NCBI RefSeq assembly: GCF_001465545.3 | Contig: NZ_CP013480.3 | Coordinates: 3,100,001-3,164,000, forward strand | Reading direction: 5' to 3' | Source: Pandoraea norimbergensis | GTDB taxonomy: Bacteria; Pseudomonadota; Gammaproteobacteria; Burkholderiales; Burkholderiaceae | Length of the DNA: 64,000 nt | Shown here: positions 51,710 through 62,802 of the stretch, one piece after another | Numbering within the stretch: position 1 is the stretch's first letter | How the letters are laid out: the number at the start of each line of letters is the position of its first letter | Program-made: the position numbers and the translations under genes | Notes under the pieces: model-generated | What the model saw: the letters and a program-made list of their open reading frames with translations, nothing else | What the model was told of the DNA's origin: nothing | The model's database searches: none

Positions 51710-54598
51710 CTACTTCGCCGAAACGGGTTCCACAGGCTTTCGCGCCGCCTCAAGCAATTCAAGCTGCTCGCGGTTGAACGTCGAATACTTCGCCTGCCAT
51801 GCCGATGGCTGCACCACCGGCAGCACTTGGACGGCGGTCACCTTGTACTCGGGGCAATTGGTCGCCCAGTCCGAGTTATCGGTTGTGATCACGTTGGCGC
51901 CCGACTCCGGGAAGTGGAACGTCGTGTACACCACGCCCGGCTGCATGCGCTCGCTGATGACGGCGCGCAACACCGTCTCGCCCGCGCGGCTGCGAATGCC
52001 GACCCAGTCGCTATCCTTGATGCCGCGCTCCTGCGCGTCGTGCGGATGGATCTCCAGCCGGTCTTCATCGTGCCAATGCACATTGGGCGTGCGGCGCGTC
52101 TGCGCTCCGACATTGTATTGCGAGAGTATCCGCCCGGTAGTGAGCAGCAACGGATAGCGCGGCGTCACCTTCTCGTCGGTCGGCACGTAACGCGTGATGA
52201 TGAAGCGCCCCTTGCCGCGCACAAAGGTGTCGATGTGCATGATTGGCGTGCCGTCGGGGGCCTCGTCGTTGCAAGGCCATTGCAGGCTGCCGGCTTCGTC
52301 GAGCCGTGCGTAACTCACGCCGTGGAAGGTCGGTGTCAGCCGGGCAATCTCGTCCATGATTTCCGACGGATGCGCGTACGGCATCTCGTAACCGAGCCGC
52401 TTGGCCAACGCGATGGTCACTTCCCAGTCGGCCATGCCGGGCAGCGGTGCCATGACGCGCCGCACCCGCGAGATACGACGCTCGGCGTTGGTGAACGTGC
52501 CGTCTTTCTCGAGGAACGTGGTGCCCGGCAACAGCACATGGGCGTACTTGGCGGTTTCGTTCAGGAAAATATCCTGCACGACGATGCACTCCATCGCCTC
52601 CATCGCCGCAGACACGTGGTGCGTGTTGGGGTCGGACTGCACGATGTCTTCGCCCTGACAGTACAGCCCCTTGAAACTGCCGTGAATCGCCGCATCGAAC
52701 ATATTGGGGATGCGCAGCCCCGGCTCTTCCTGCAAGGTCACGCCCCACGCCGCTTCGAATTCCGCGCGCACGGTTGTGTCGGAGACGTGCCGATACCCGG
52801 GCAACTCATGCGGGAACGAACCCATGTCGCACGAGCCCTGCACGTTGTTCTGACCACGCAGCGGGTTCACGCCCACGCCCTCGCGGCCCACGTTGCCGGT
52901 TGCCATCGCCAGATTCGCAATGCCCATCACCGTCGTCGAGCCCTGCGAGTGCTCCGTCACGCCCAGCCCGTAATAGATGGCGGCATTGCCACCCGTAGCG
53001 TACAGACGCGCCGCGCCACGAATCGCGTCGGCCGGGACGCCGGTTGCGACCGATACCGCTTCGGGCGAATTCTCCGGCAGCGCCACGAACTCGCGCCACT
53101 GTGCAAACGCACGGTCTTCGCAGCGCTCGGCAATAAACGCCTCGGCGAGCAGCCCCTCGGTCACGATGACGTGCGCCAGCGCATTGACCATGGCAACGTT
53201 GGTGCCGGGGCGCAGCGGCAAGTGGAATGCCGCCTTGATGTGCGGTCCGTCGACGATGTCGATACGGCGCGGGTCGATCACGATCAGCTTCGCCCCCTCA
53301 CGCACGCGACGCTTCAGCCGTGACGCGAACACCGGGTGCCCGTCGGTCGGATTCGCGCCCATCACGAGGATCACGTCGGCATGCTCGATGGACTTGAAAG
53401 TCTGCGTGCCGGCCGATTCGCCCAGCGTCTGCTTCAGTCCATAGCCCGTCGGCGAGTGGCACACGCGCGCGCACGTGTCGACGTTGTTGTTGCCGAATGC
53501 GGCGCGTACGAGCTTCTGCACCAAATAAGTCTCTTCGTTGGTGCAGCGTGACGACGTAATGCCACCAATGGCATCGCGACCGTACTTCGCCTGAATCCGC
53601 CGGAACTCGGACGCCGCGTAATCGAGTGCTTCGTCCCACGACACCTCACGCCACGGGTCGGTGATCTTGCTGCGAATCATCGGTTTCGTGATCCGCTCCT
53701 TGTGGGTCGCATAACCCCATGCGAAACGGCCCTTCACGCAGGCATGGCCTTCGTTGGCGCAGCCATCTTTGTACGGCGTCATCCGCACGATTTCACTGCC
53801 CTTCATCTCCGCCTTGAACGCACAGCCCACGCCGCAATAGGCGCAGGTCGTCACCACGGCGTGTTCCGGCTGGCCCATCTCGATGACGCTTTTCTCCTGC
53901 AACGTCGCCGTCGGGCACGCGCTCACGCACGCCCCGCACGACACGCATTCCGACTCCATGAACGGCTGGTCCTGCCCGGGTGACACACGGGATTCGAAAC
54001 CGCGCCCTGAGATCGTCAACGCGAACGTGCCTTGCGTCTCTTCGCAGGCGCGCACGCAGCGATTGCAGACGATGCATTTTGACGAGTCGTAAGTGAAGTA
54101 CGGGTTGGATTCGTCCTTGGCACTGGCCAGATGGTTATCGCCATCGAAGCCGTAGCGCACTTCGCGCAGGCCGGTGACGCCCGCCATGTCCTGAAGCTCG
54201 CAGTCGCCGTTGGCCGCGCAGGTCAGGCAGTCGAGCGGGTGATCGGAGATGTACAGCTCCATCACGTTGCGTCGCAGATCTTGCAACTTCGGCGACTGCG
54301 TGCGCACTTTCATGCCCGCTTCGACGGGCGTGGTGCATGACGCCGGAAAGCCGCGCCGCCCTTCGATTTCGACCAGACACAGACGACAGGAACCGAAAGG
54401 CTCCAACGAGTCGGTCGCGCATAACTTGGGGATGTTCACGTCGCTCATCGCGGCCGCCCGCATGATCGAGGTGCCGGCCGGCACACTCACACGCTGGCCG
54501 TCGATCTCCAGCGTCACACCTTGGCTTGCGATGCCAGATGCGGTGCGGTCCGGGGTGCCGAAATCGGGGCCGTGGCCCGGTTCAACCTGAAGAGGCAT
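51710..54598 (-). CDS. Formate dehydrogenase alpha subunit, FdsA-like molybdoenzyme
   Basis: The 962-residue protein oxidises formate. From the N-terminus it has a [2Fe-2S] site (C60, C71, C74, C88), a NuoG-type His-Cys cluster (H120, C124, C127, C133), two [4Fe-4S] ferredoxin clusters (C175-C185; C217-C227), a further cluster (C251, C254, C258, C286) and the bis-MGD catalytic domain with Mo ligand C379 next to H380 (cysteine, not selenocysteine). This cluster set is that of NAD-linked FdsA, but no fdsB/fdsG diaphorase genes are adjacent. A 22-base dyad lies upstream. Confidence 0.9.
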   Translation of the reverse strand: MPLQVEPGHGPDFGTPDRTASGIASQGVTLEIDGQRVSVPAGTSIMRAAAMSDVNIPKLCATDSLEPFGSCRLCLVEIEGRRGFPASCTTPVEAGMKVRTQSPKLQDLRRNVMELYISDHPLDCLTCAANGDCELQDMAGVTGLREVRYGFDGDNHLASAKDESNPYFTYDSSKCIVCNRCVRACEETQGTFALTISGRGFESRVSPGQDQPFMESECVSCGACVSACPTATLQEKSVIEMGQPEHAVVTTCAYCGVGCAFKAEMKGSEIVRMTPYKDGCANEGHACVKGRFAWGYATHKERITKPMIRSKITDPWREVSWDEALDYAASEFRRIQAKYGRDAIGGITSSRCTNEETYLVQKLVRAAFGNNNVDTCARVCHSPTGYGLKQTLGESAGTQTFKSIEHADVILVMGANPTDGHPVFASRLKRRVREGAKLIVIDPRRIDIVDGPHIKAAFHLPLRPGTNVAMVNALAHVIVTEGLLAEAFIAERCEDRAFAQWREFVALPENSPEAVSVATGVPADAIRGAARLYATGGNAAIYYGLGVTEHSQGSTTVMGIANLAMATGNVGREGVGVNPLRGQNNVQGSCDMGSFPHELPGYRHVSDTTVRAEFEAAWGVTLQEEPGLRIPNMFDAAIHGSFKGLYCQGEDIVQSDPNTHHVSAAMEAMECIVVQDIFLNETAKYAHVLLPGTTFLEKDGTFTNAERRISRVRRVMAPLPGMADWEVTIALAKRLGYEMPYAHPSEIMDEIARLTPTFHGVSYARLDEAGSLQWPCNDEAPDGTPIMHIDTFVRGKGRFIITRYVPTDEKVTPRYPLLLTTGRILSQYNVGAQTRRTPNVHWHDEDRLEIHPHDAQERGIKDSDWVGIRSRAGETVLRAVISERMQPGVVYTTFHFPESGANVITTDNSDWATNCPEYKVTAVQVLPVVQPSAWQAKYSTFNREQLELLEAARKPVEPVSAK

Positions 54599-54636
54599 GG
54601 CGTCTCCTGTGGGGATCGGGCGTCGCCTTATATGTT

Positions 54637-54658
54637 CGTCAATTCATATGAACTGACG
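54637..54658. promoter_or_regulatory. 22-base dyad in formate dehydrogenase promoter region
   Basis: CGTCA-a-TTCATATGAA-c-TGACG is symmetric over 22 bases with one mismatched pair, 39 bases before the dehydrogenase start. Related TGCATATGAA (54801-54810), TCCATATGAG (55926-55935) and TTCATATGCT (56150-56159) lie near the other starts of the locus. It may be the binding site of the regulator at 54848. Confidence 0.55.
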
Positions 54659-54847
54659 CGGCTTTTCAGACGTCCCGGCTTCGACAGTAGTCCATATTTC
54701 CCGTGACAGCAAAATTCGGGAAAACCTCACCGGCATAAATTAGCGGTCGCAGAGCGACCAGACCGTGGTCGAAAGCCGCTGCGAAATATAGGCATGCCGT
54801 TGCATATGAACATCGACAGTCTGACGAGCCCTTGCCGCGATGTAAGC

Positions 54848-55942
54848 TCAGCCCAGCGACGGAAACGCCTCCGACAGCGCCGCCACGCGCCCCGTGTGCG
54901 CTTCGGCGTAGCCGGGAATGTCGTGCACGACCTGCTTGTAGGGCGCGCTTTGCAGAATATCGAGCAGCGCCCGGACATAGCGATGATCGGCCGCTTCGTC
55001 GGGGAAGATGAGGCAGTAGCGCTCGGTGAGAATCGGCAGAAAATCCAGCCCGAACTGGGTCGCCGCCGCTTCGATGGCGAGCCCGGCGTCGGCGCGGCCG
55101 CTGGCGATATAGGCCGCGACGGCGGCATGCGTCAGCTCGATGTTCTCGGTGCCGTGAATCGTTTCTGGATCGAGCCGCGCCTGCTGCAAGAGCAGATCGA
55201 AGATCATCCGCGTGCCTGAGCCGCGCTCACGATTGGCGAATCGCGCACCGACACGCGGCAGATCGGCGATGGACTGGATATGCAGCGGATTGCCCCGCGC
55301 GACGAGCAACCCCAGTCGACGGGACGCCACGTCGGCCACGCGATAGGCCTTCCCCTTGAGCAACGGCGCGTACTGCGCCAGCACCGGCTCGGCGAGTGCA
55401 CCCTCAGGCACATGGAAGCTGGCCATCTCGCACTCCTGCTTGGCAAGTGCGGAGACTGCCTCGATGCTGCCGCGATAGCTCACCTCCAGCGGCAACTCGG
55501 CTTTCGCCGCGAAGTCGACCAGCGCCGCCACCGCCAGCCCGTGACTGGCAAAGATGCGCAACTGATCGTTGTCTTCTCCGAGCAGATCGTCGAGCTCCGT
55601 CTGCAACTCCGAGGCCATCGTCTCAAGCAACGGCCCGAGACGTGCCTGCAATCGCTTCTGCCCCCAGAGCAGCCGGCGGGCGAGCGGCGTCAGAACAGCA
55701 CCGCGTCCGCGCGCCATCGTGAGCAACGGCGCACCGAGCGCCGTCTCGGCCTCTTTCACATGCCCCCACGCCCCGCGATACGAGAGATTCAGCGCATGAC
55801 TCGCCGCCTGCAAATTGCCTAGCGTGTCGACGTGCGCCAGCAGCGAAATCAGCTTGTCGAGCGGCACATCGCTGCCGTCGTGACGAAAGCGCAGTTGAGG
55901 GGCAATCGAGATCCGCATAGGGCTATCCATATGAGAGGGCAT
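54848..55942 (-). CDS. ModE-like / PBP-domain transcriptional regulator of the formate locus
   Basis: The 364-residue protein joins a ModE/LysR-type winged helix (LLAHVDTLGNLQAASHALNL, SYRGAWGHVKEAETALGAPL, LLTMARGRGAVLTPLARRLL) to a periplasmic-binding-like sensor domain (DQLRIFASHGLAVAALVDFA, RFANRERGSGTRMIFDLLLQ). Such proteins respond to molybdate/tungstate-type or small ligands and occur beside molybdoenzyme genes. It stands between two formate/molybdoenzyme genes and probably controls both. Start may be 55942 or 55918. Confidence 0.8.
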   Translation of the reverse strand: MPSHMDSPMRISIAPQLRFRHDGSDVPLDKLISLLAHVDTLGNLQAASHALNLSYRGAWGHVKEAETALGAPLLTMARGRGAVLTPLARRLLWGQKRLQARLGPLLETMASELQTELDDLLGEDNDQLRIFASHGLAVAALVDFAAKAELPLEVSYRGSIEAVSALAKQECEMASFHVPEGALAEPVLAQYAPLLKGKAYRVADVASRRLGLLVARGNPLHIQSIADLPRVGARFANRERGSGTRMIFDLLLQQARLDPETIHGTENIELTHAAVAAYIASGRADAGLAIEAAATQFGLDFLPILTERYCLIFPDEAADHRYVRALLDILQSAPYKQVVHDIPGYAEAHTGRVAALSEAFPSLG

Positions 55943-56341
55943 TCATAAACGCTTCGATTCGAAATCCCGCCGGTCTGGCATAACACGTTGAGGCATAAGC
56001 CTTCTGCACGCCTGCCACTTCCACCGCCGAGAATTTCTACGAAGCAATTATGCATATTTTTACCTATCTCTCATACGACAAATCGCGTTTTACACAACCA
56101 TCACCCACCGGACAAGACGGAGACGCTTTCGTCAAGCTATCGCAATACCTTCATATGCTATTAATTGCATAATATGAATCATGAAAATTGCTGATAACAT
56201 GCGGGCATTCGGCTTGATATCAGGAACTAGCAACATGAATTTCTGATCTCACACTGACAATTCGACGATTATTTATGCATTTATTTGCCTATTTACTGCG
56301 TTCGAATTCCCCCCTGAATCACGCGCACAGCGCACTGCAAC
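55943..56341. promoter_or_regulatory. AT-rich divergent regulatory region with CATATG elements
   Basis: The 399-base gap between the regulator and the YdeP-type gene is AT-rich against the local background. It holds TTCATATGCT (56150-56159) and the inverted relative AATATGAATC (56171-56180), resembling the dyad before the formate dehydrogenase. Both divergent promoters must lie here. No gene is supported. Confidence 0.5.
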
Positions 56342-58646
<2,305 letters not shown>

Positions 58647-58654
<8 letters not shown>

Positions 58655-58946
58655 TGGCGCTGCGGGCAGCCCGCTCCCCGCGCCTCCGGCCACGGACGAA
58701 CTCTCGCAGGCCGAGCAGGATCTGGCGCGGTTGCTCTTCACGCTGGCACAGGGCCGTCATGAAGGGCGCGATGCGCTGTCGCTCGCACGGCTGGCAAAAC
58801 GCAGCGCATTGCCGATGAGCGATCTGCTGCGTTATCTCGGCGTGCTGGGCGAGGCGGGCTGGGTCGAAGTGGAAGACAGTGAGCGCGGGCTGCGGCTCGC
58901 GCGGCTCACGGACACCGGGCTCGCGCAGTACGACAGCCTCATGTAA
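58647..58946 (+). CDS. Small winged-helix-like protein coupled to YdeP-type gene
   Basis: The 99-residue protein overlaps the molybdoenzyme stop by eight bases, so it is translationally coupled. After a Pro-rich leader it has a wHTH-like pattern (LSLARLAKRSALPMSDLLRY, LGVLGEAGWVEVEDSERGL). It could be an enzyme-specific accessory or a small regulator. No family name is certain. Confidence 0.65.
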
Positions 58947-58998
58947 GGCGCTGGCAGGACACTGCCAAGGCGGCAATACGCCGGTAAGGTGCCCGCAT

Positions 58999-59097
58999 GG
59001 CGCTGGTAAGGCGCTGGTGAGGCGCTGGTAAGGCGCTGGTAAGGCGCTGGTGAGGCGCTGGTAAGGCGCTGGTAAGGCGCTGGTAAGGCACTGATAT
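58999..59097. repeat. 11-base minisatellite, about nine units
   Basis: Eight head-to-tail copies of GGCGCTGGTAA (two with GA at the end) fill 58999-59086, with a degenerate ninth to 59097. It lies between the wHTH-like gene and the desaturase. A TGGCAG-gaca-CTGCCA hairpin precedes it at 58952-58967. Neither strand gives a convincing protein. Confidence 0.9.
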
Positions 59098-59237
59098 GAC
59101 CTTGCCACGCGACTGACATATTCCCGACCTGACGGACGACATACACTCTTGTCGCCACGGTGCCGGGCTGGTTGCGTACGGATTGGGTAAGATCGCGCTC
59201 TGACGCTCGAAATGGCACCCCATGTCACGGAGACCTT

Positions 59238-60257
59238 ATGGAGCATGTCGTCGCACACCCGGCGCAGACCGACACCGACTCATCGCTTTCTTCTCTTGCA
59301 TCGCCAGCCCTGTGGCGCCACGCGCGCCCCTCGCGCTGGAATCCGTGGCTGATCGCCCTGACCGGGCTTGCGGGGCTCTGGCAATGGTTCGGGCTCGGCC
59401 TGGCGCTGCGTCATTGGGGCGCGACGGCAGCGTTCACACTCCTGCCCGTGCTGCTGCTCACCCCCATGCACTGGGGGCTGATTCACGAATCGATTCATGG
59501 CCAGTTGCGGCTCAAGCCGCGCGATAACGAACGCACCGGCCGCCTGTTGTCGGTGCTGCTCGGCCTGCCGTTCGAGATCATGCGCTTCGGCCACTTGCTG
59601 CATCACCGCTTCACGCGGCAGCCGTTTGACCGCCCGGACATCTCCACCCTTACCGATAGCGCGCCGCGGCTGGCACGGCTGCGGGCGTGGTTCGGCTATC
59701 AGTCGCGGCTGCTCGGCGGCATGTGGCTCGCCGAAATCTTCGCGCCCGTCATTGCGTGGATTCCGCCGCGCCGTCTGCCCGCGCTAGCAGCAAATGCGCT
59801 CGGCACCGATGCGCAGGATGAAGACGTCCGCCGCCGCGTGGTGATGTTTGGCAGCGACCCGGTGCGCCGCCGCCGGATTCAGCGCGATTTCGTCATGACG
59901 CTGGTCGCACTGGTGCTGGCGATCTGGGCGTACGGCCCGTGGTGGCCGGTGTTCGTCGCGGCATTTGTCGCGCGGGGCATCTGGCTGTCGATTGCGGATA
60001 ACTTGCCCCACTACGGCGTCGAAATGGACGAACCTGCACGCGCCCGCAACTTTCACGCGCCCGCGTTCGGTCGTGCACTGCTGCTCAATGCGAATCTGCA
60101 TCGCGTGCACCACCTCTATCCGACCGCACCGTGGCATCTGCTGCCGGAGATCAATGCCGCTCAGCCGACCGCCGGTCCGCAAGTGCCCTACCTGCACGCC
60201 GCACTGCGTCAGTTCGGCGGTCCGTTACCGGCCAGCAAGACCATCGCCGGGCACTGA
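59238..60257 (+). CDS. Membrane fatty acid desaturase family protein
   Basis: The 339-residue protein carries the three histidine boxes of di-iron desaturases: HESIH (83-87), HLLHH (119-123) and HRVHH near residue 300. Four or so membrane segments fit the family. It probably introduces a double bond in a lipid acyl chain or a related hydroxylation. A GGAGACC site supports ATG 59238. Confidence 0.85.
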   Translation: MEHVVAHPAQTDTDSSLSSLASPALWRHARPSRWNPWLIALTGLAGLWQWFGLGLALRHWGATAAFTLLPVLLLTPMHWGLIHESIHGQLRLKPRDNERTGRLLSVLLGLPFEIMRFGHLLHHRFTRQPFDRPDISTLTDSAPRLARLRAWFGYQSRLLGGMWLAEIFAPVIAWIPPRRLPALAANALGTDAQDEDVRRRVVMFGSDPVRRRRIQRDFVMTLVALVLAIWAYGPWWPVFVAAFVARGIWLSIADNLPHYGVEMDEPARARNFHAPAFGRALLLNANLHRVHHLYPTAPWHLLPEINAAQPTAGPQVPYLHAALRQFGGPLPASKTIAGH

Positions 60258-60566
60258 TCGCGGGGGTCGCGATCTCGCACAAATCCGCAGGCTTGGCAAC
60301 GGTGTGCTGTACGCCGTTGCCGCCAAACCACGACCGAGCGTCGTTATCCCTTCGCCATGGTTTGCAATGTTTCAGGATTTATCCGAAACATGTTATAAAT
60401 GCGAATCGTTTTCGTTAACGTTTGCATTTGTTGTGCACTTGATTTGCATTCCGTTAGCCTTTGATTTGCGCCGGCTTTCATTAGCCCGCATCGCAGCAAC
60501 GTCGCCCGAGGGCGGCGTTTTTGCTTGTGCCGCTTCGTTTTTCATCGATCTCATCGATTCCTCAGC
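60258..60566. other. Intergenic region before iron-uptake operon
   Basis: The 309-base gap has an AT-rich centre with a Fur-like box (60397-60416) and no supported gene. It should contain the promoter of the downstream uptake operon. Confidence 0.5.
60397..60416. promoter_or_regulatory. Putative Fur box
   Basis: AAATGCGAATCGTTTTCGTT resembles the Fur consensus (AATGAGAATnnTTCTCATT-like) in an otherwise GC-rich context, 150 bases before the first gene of an operon ending in a TonB-dependent receptor. Iron repression is therefore likely. Confidence 0.6.
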
Positions 60567-60845
60567 ATGTTGATTGCATTGGCTATCGCGCTGGCCTGGT
60601 TTGCAGGCGGCGCCTGCTACCTGACGTCGGCGCATCAGCGCCTGCGCACGCAGCGCCTGAACCCCCAACCCGCCCGCGCGCTCTCGCTCGTGGCCGCCAT
60701 CGCCAGCCTCGTGTGCTGGCTCGTGGCCGCCGGGGCATCGGCCGGCATTGCCGCCGCCTTCATGTCGCTGTGTTTCGGCCTGCTGTTCTGGCCCTATGCC
60801 GCTGGCGGATGGCACTGGCTGCGCGGAGATGCCCATGTGGAGTAG
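60567..60845 (+). CDS. Small membrane protein of iron-uptake operon (DUF3325-like)
   Basis: The 92-residue protein has three hydrophobic segments (IALAIALAWFAGGACYL; ALSLVAAIASLVCWLVAAGA; FMSLCFGLLFWPYAAGG). Small membrane proteins of DUF3325/DUF3649 type occur before PepSY and TonB-receptor genes; assignment to DUF3325 is tentative. It overlaps the next gene by eleven bases. Confidence 0.65.
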   Translation: MLIALAIALAWFAGGACYLTSAHQRLRTQRLNPQPARALSLVAAIASLVCWLVAAGASAGIAAAFMSLCFGLLFWPYAAGGWHWLRGDAHVE

Positions 60846-61089
60846 AACCTTTGCGGGTCTCGTGCTCGGCTTCTTCGCCGCCATGGCGCTGTGCGGCGCC
60901 ATGGCGTACATGACGCCGGCCGGCTGGCACACCGCCATCATCCCCGTCATCACCCTCTTCCCGCTCGTGTGGCTCGGCTTGTTTGCCGTGGTCTATGCGA
61001 GCCGAACCGCCACGCGTGCATGGATCGGCCTCGGCGCCACCACTGTCGTCGCCTGGGTCGCGCTGTGGCTGGCGCGCGCTGTCTGGTAA
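60835..61089 (+). CDS. Small membrane protein of iron-uptake operon (DUF3649-like)
   Basis: The 84-residue protein has three hydrophobic segments (FAGLVLGFFAAMALCGAMAY; IIPVITLFPLVWLGLFAVVY; TTVVAWVALWLARAVW). By order and topology it matches the DUF3649-type partner of PepSY proteins. ATG 60835 overlaps the previous stop, which indicates coupling. Confidence 0.65.
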   Translation: MWSRTFAGLVLGFFAAMALCGAMAYMTPAGWHTAIIPVITLFPLVWLGLFAVVYASRTATRAWIGLGATTVVAWVALWLARAVW

Positions 61090-61099
61090 GGATCGTCCG

Positions 61100-62689
61100 A
61101 TGCGTGCCCAAACGCTGCGTCAATATCTGAGCGTCCATACGTGGGCCGGCATCGTCGCCGGTTTCGCGCTGTTCATCGCCATGCTCGGCGGTGCGCTGAC
61201 CGTTTTTCAACACGAAATCGAGCGCTGGGAGCAACCGGCCACGCGTCATGCGCCGCTCACGCTCGCCCAGACCGAAAAGCTCGCCGAACTCGTGCGTGCG
61301 CAGTTTCCGGCAGCGCGCGAGCAAATGGGCGTGGTCCTGCCCAACCATTCGCCGACGCCGTTCGCCTACTGGCAAGGTGCCGACGGCGAATGGATGCAGG
61401 CAAGGTTGCGCGAATCTACAGACAGCAGCGGCGGCGCCGAGCCGTCGCTCATCGTCGGCAATGCCCGCCCCGGTTTGTCGGCGACGATCAACGCGCTGCA
61501 CTACTCGCTGTCGATCCCGACCTATGGCCTGTATCTGATGGGCATCGTGTCGCTGTTCTACGGCATGGCGCTGATCTCGGGCGTGATTGTGCATTTGCCA
61601 CGCGTGACGCGCGACATCTTCGCGCTGCGCCCGGGGCGCAATCTCAAGCGTTTCTGGCAAGACGCCCACAACGCCATCGGCGTGCTGAGTCTGCCGTTTC
61701 ACATCGTCTTTGCACTCACCGGCGCGCTGCTGTGCCTGAGCGTGCCATTGATGATGGCGTTCAACGTCATCACGTTCGAAAACAAACTGATGGCGCAGAT
61801 TCCGCAGGTGATGGGTGCGGTGCCGGCGAAGATTGCCCCGGTCGACGGCAAGCCGCTCGATCTGGCCACCATCCTCGCGCGTGCGGAACACGCCGCCCCG
61901 GATGTCGAAGCCACTGCCGTGTCGTGGACCGGTTACGGCAAACCCGACGCCGGGGCGGAAGTCTATGGCGAAGCCGGTGATTCGCTCGGTGTGTTCGCGG
62001 CGGTCGCCGTGCGCCTGAACGACGGCGCCATCATCGGCCAGCACAGCCCGGGCGTACGCGATGCGAACCACGCGGTACTGAGCATGATCTACGGCGCGCA
62101 CTTCGGTAATTTCGCAGGCATCGGCATGCGGTGGGTCTATTTCGTGCTCGGCCTGATGGGCGCTGTGCTCGTGTACAGCGGCAATCTGCTGTGGCTGGAG
62201 TCGCGCCGCAAGCGCAACTCGGCCATTCAACCCGCCAATTTGCGCTGGATGGCCAAGGCGACCGCAGGCGTATTCCTCGGCACCTGTCTCGGCCTTGCCG
62301 TCGCGTTCTCCGGTGCGTTGCTCTCGCAAGGCACGACAGCGCTGTCGATCTTTGTCGGCACGGTCATCGTGTCGCTGATTTTTGCCGCTTTGACGGCACC
62401 CGCCATTGCCGCGACGGGGCTGCTCGCCGCCACCGCGCTCGCGTGTCTCGCGATTCCGGTCATCGACGCCCTCGTCACACCCGACAACGTGCTGCGCTCG
62501 ATCGCAAGCGGCGACTGGGTATTGGCCAGTGTCGATCTCGTGGCGATCGTTTGCGCCATCGCGTTCTTCCTCTTTGCGCGTGCGACATGGCGTCGGGCGC
62601 GCCGCGGCGACCCGAACAGCGTGTGGGCACGGCGCGCGCCGACGGCGGGCACGCCGGAAGTCGGCGGCGCCACGCGCACCACGGTTTAG
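61100..62689 (+). CDS. PepSY-associated membrane protein, siderophore-iron reductase type
   Basis: The 529-residue protein has the PepSY-TM pattern: an N-terminal membrane helix (VHTWAGIVAGFALFIAMLGG), a periplasmic PepSY part, conserved membrane histidines (DAHNAIGVLSLPFHIVFALT) and four or more C-terminal segments. Relatives release iron from siderophores at the inner membrane. It follows the two small membrane proteins and precedes the receptor. ATG 61100 is 10 bases after the previous stop. Confidence 0.85.
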   Translation: MRAQTLRQYLSVHTWAGIVAGFALFIAMLGGALTVFQHEIERWEQPATRHAPLTLAQTEKLAELVRAQFPAAREQMGVVLPNHSPTPFAYWQGADGEWMQARLRESTDSSGGAEPSLIVGNARPGLSATINALHYSLSIPTYGLYLMGIVSLFYGMALISGVIVHLPRVTRDIFALRPGRNLKRFWQDAHNAIGVLSLPFHIVFALTGALLCLSVPLMMAFNVITFENKLMAQIPQVMGAVPAKIAPVDGKPLDLATILARAEHAAPDVEATAVSWTGYGKPDAGAEVYGEAGDSLGVFAAVAVRLNDGAIIGQHSPGVRDANHAVLSMIYGAHFGNFAGIGMRWVYFVLGLMGAVLVYSGNLLWLESRRKRNSAIQPANLRWMAKATAGVFLGTCLGLAVAFSGALLSQGTTALSIFVGTVIVSLIFAALTAPAIAATGLLAATALACLAIPVIDALVTPDNVLRSIASGDWVLASVDLVAIVCAIAFFLFARATWRRARRGDPNSVWARRAPTAGTPEVGGATRTTV

Positions 62690-62696
62690 CAGCACG

Positions 62697-62728
62697 CCCC
62701 GGCGACACCCTCGCTGGCATCGCCGGGG
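62697..62728 (+). promoter_or_regulatory. Intercistronic hairpin before TonB receptor gene
   Basis: CCCCGGCGA and TCGCCGGGG form a perfect 9-base stem with a 14-base loop in the gap between the PepSY and receptor genes. No T-run follows, so it is more likely an mRNA-processing or stability element than a terminator. Confidence 0.5.
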
Positions 62729-62802
62729 AATACAAGATTTGGCGCGCTGACGCCATCGACCCAGCACACAAGACACCAACTCACTCAGGGAGATTTACCC
62801 GA

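Noticed and set aside
51050..53323. 757-aa plus-strand frame
   Set aside because: Antisense to fdhD and the formate dehydrogenase gene, whose cofactor motifs are unmistakable.
58999..59097. CRISPR-like array
   Set aside because: The 11-base units are contiguous without spacers, so this is a minisatellite; no cas genes are present.
60950..62779. 609-aa minus-strand frame
   Set aside because: Antisense shadow of the PepSY gene; Arg/His/Gln-rich composition with no motif.
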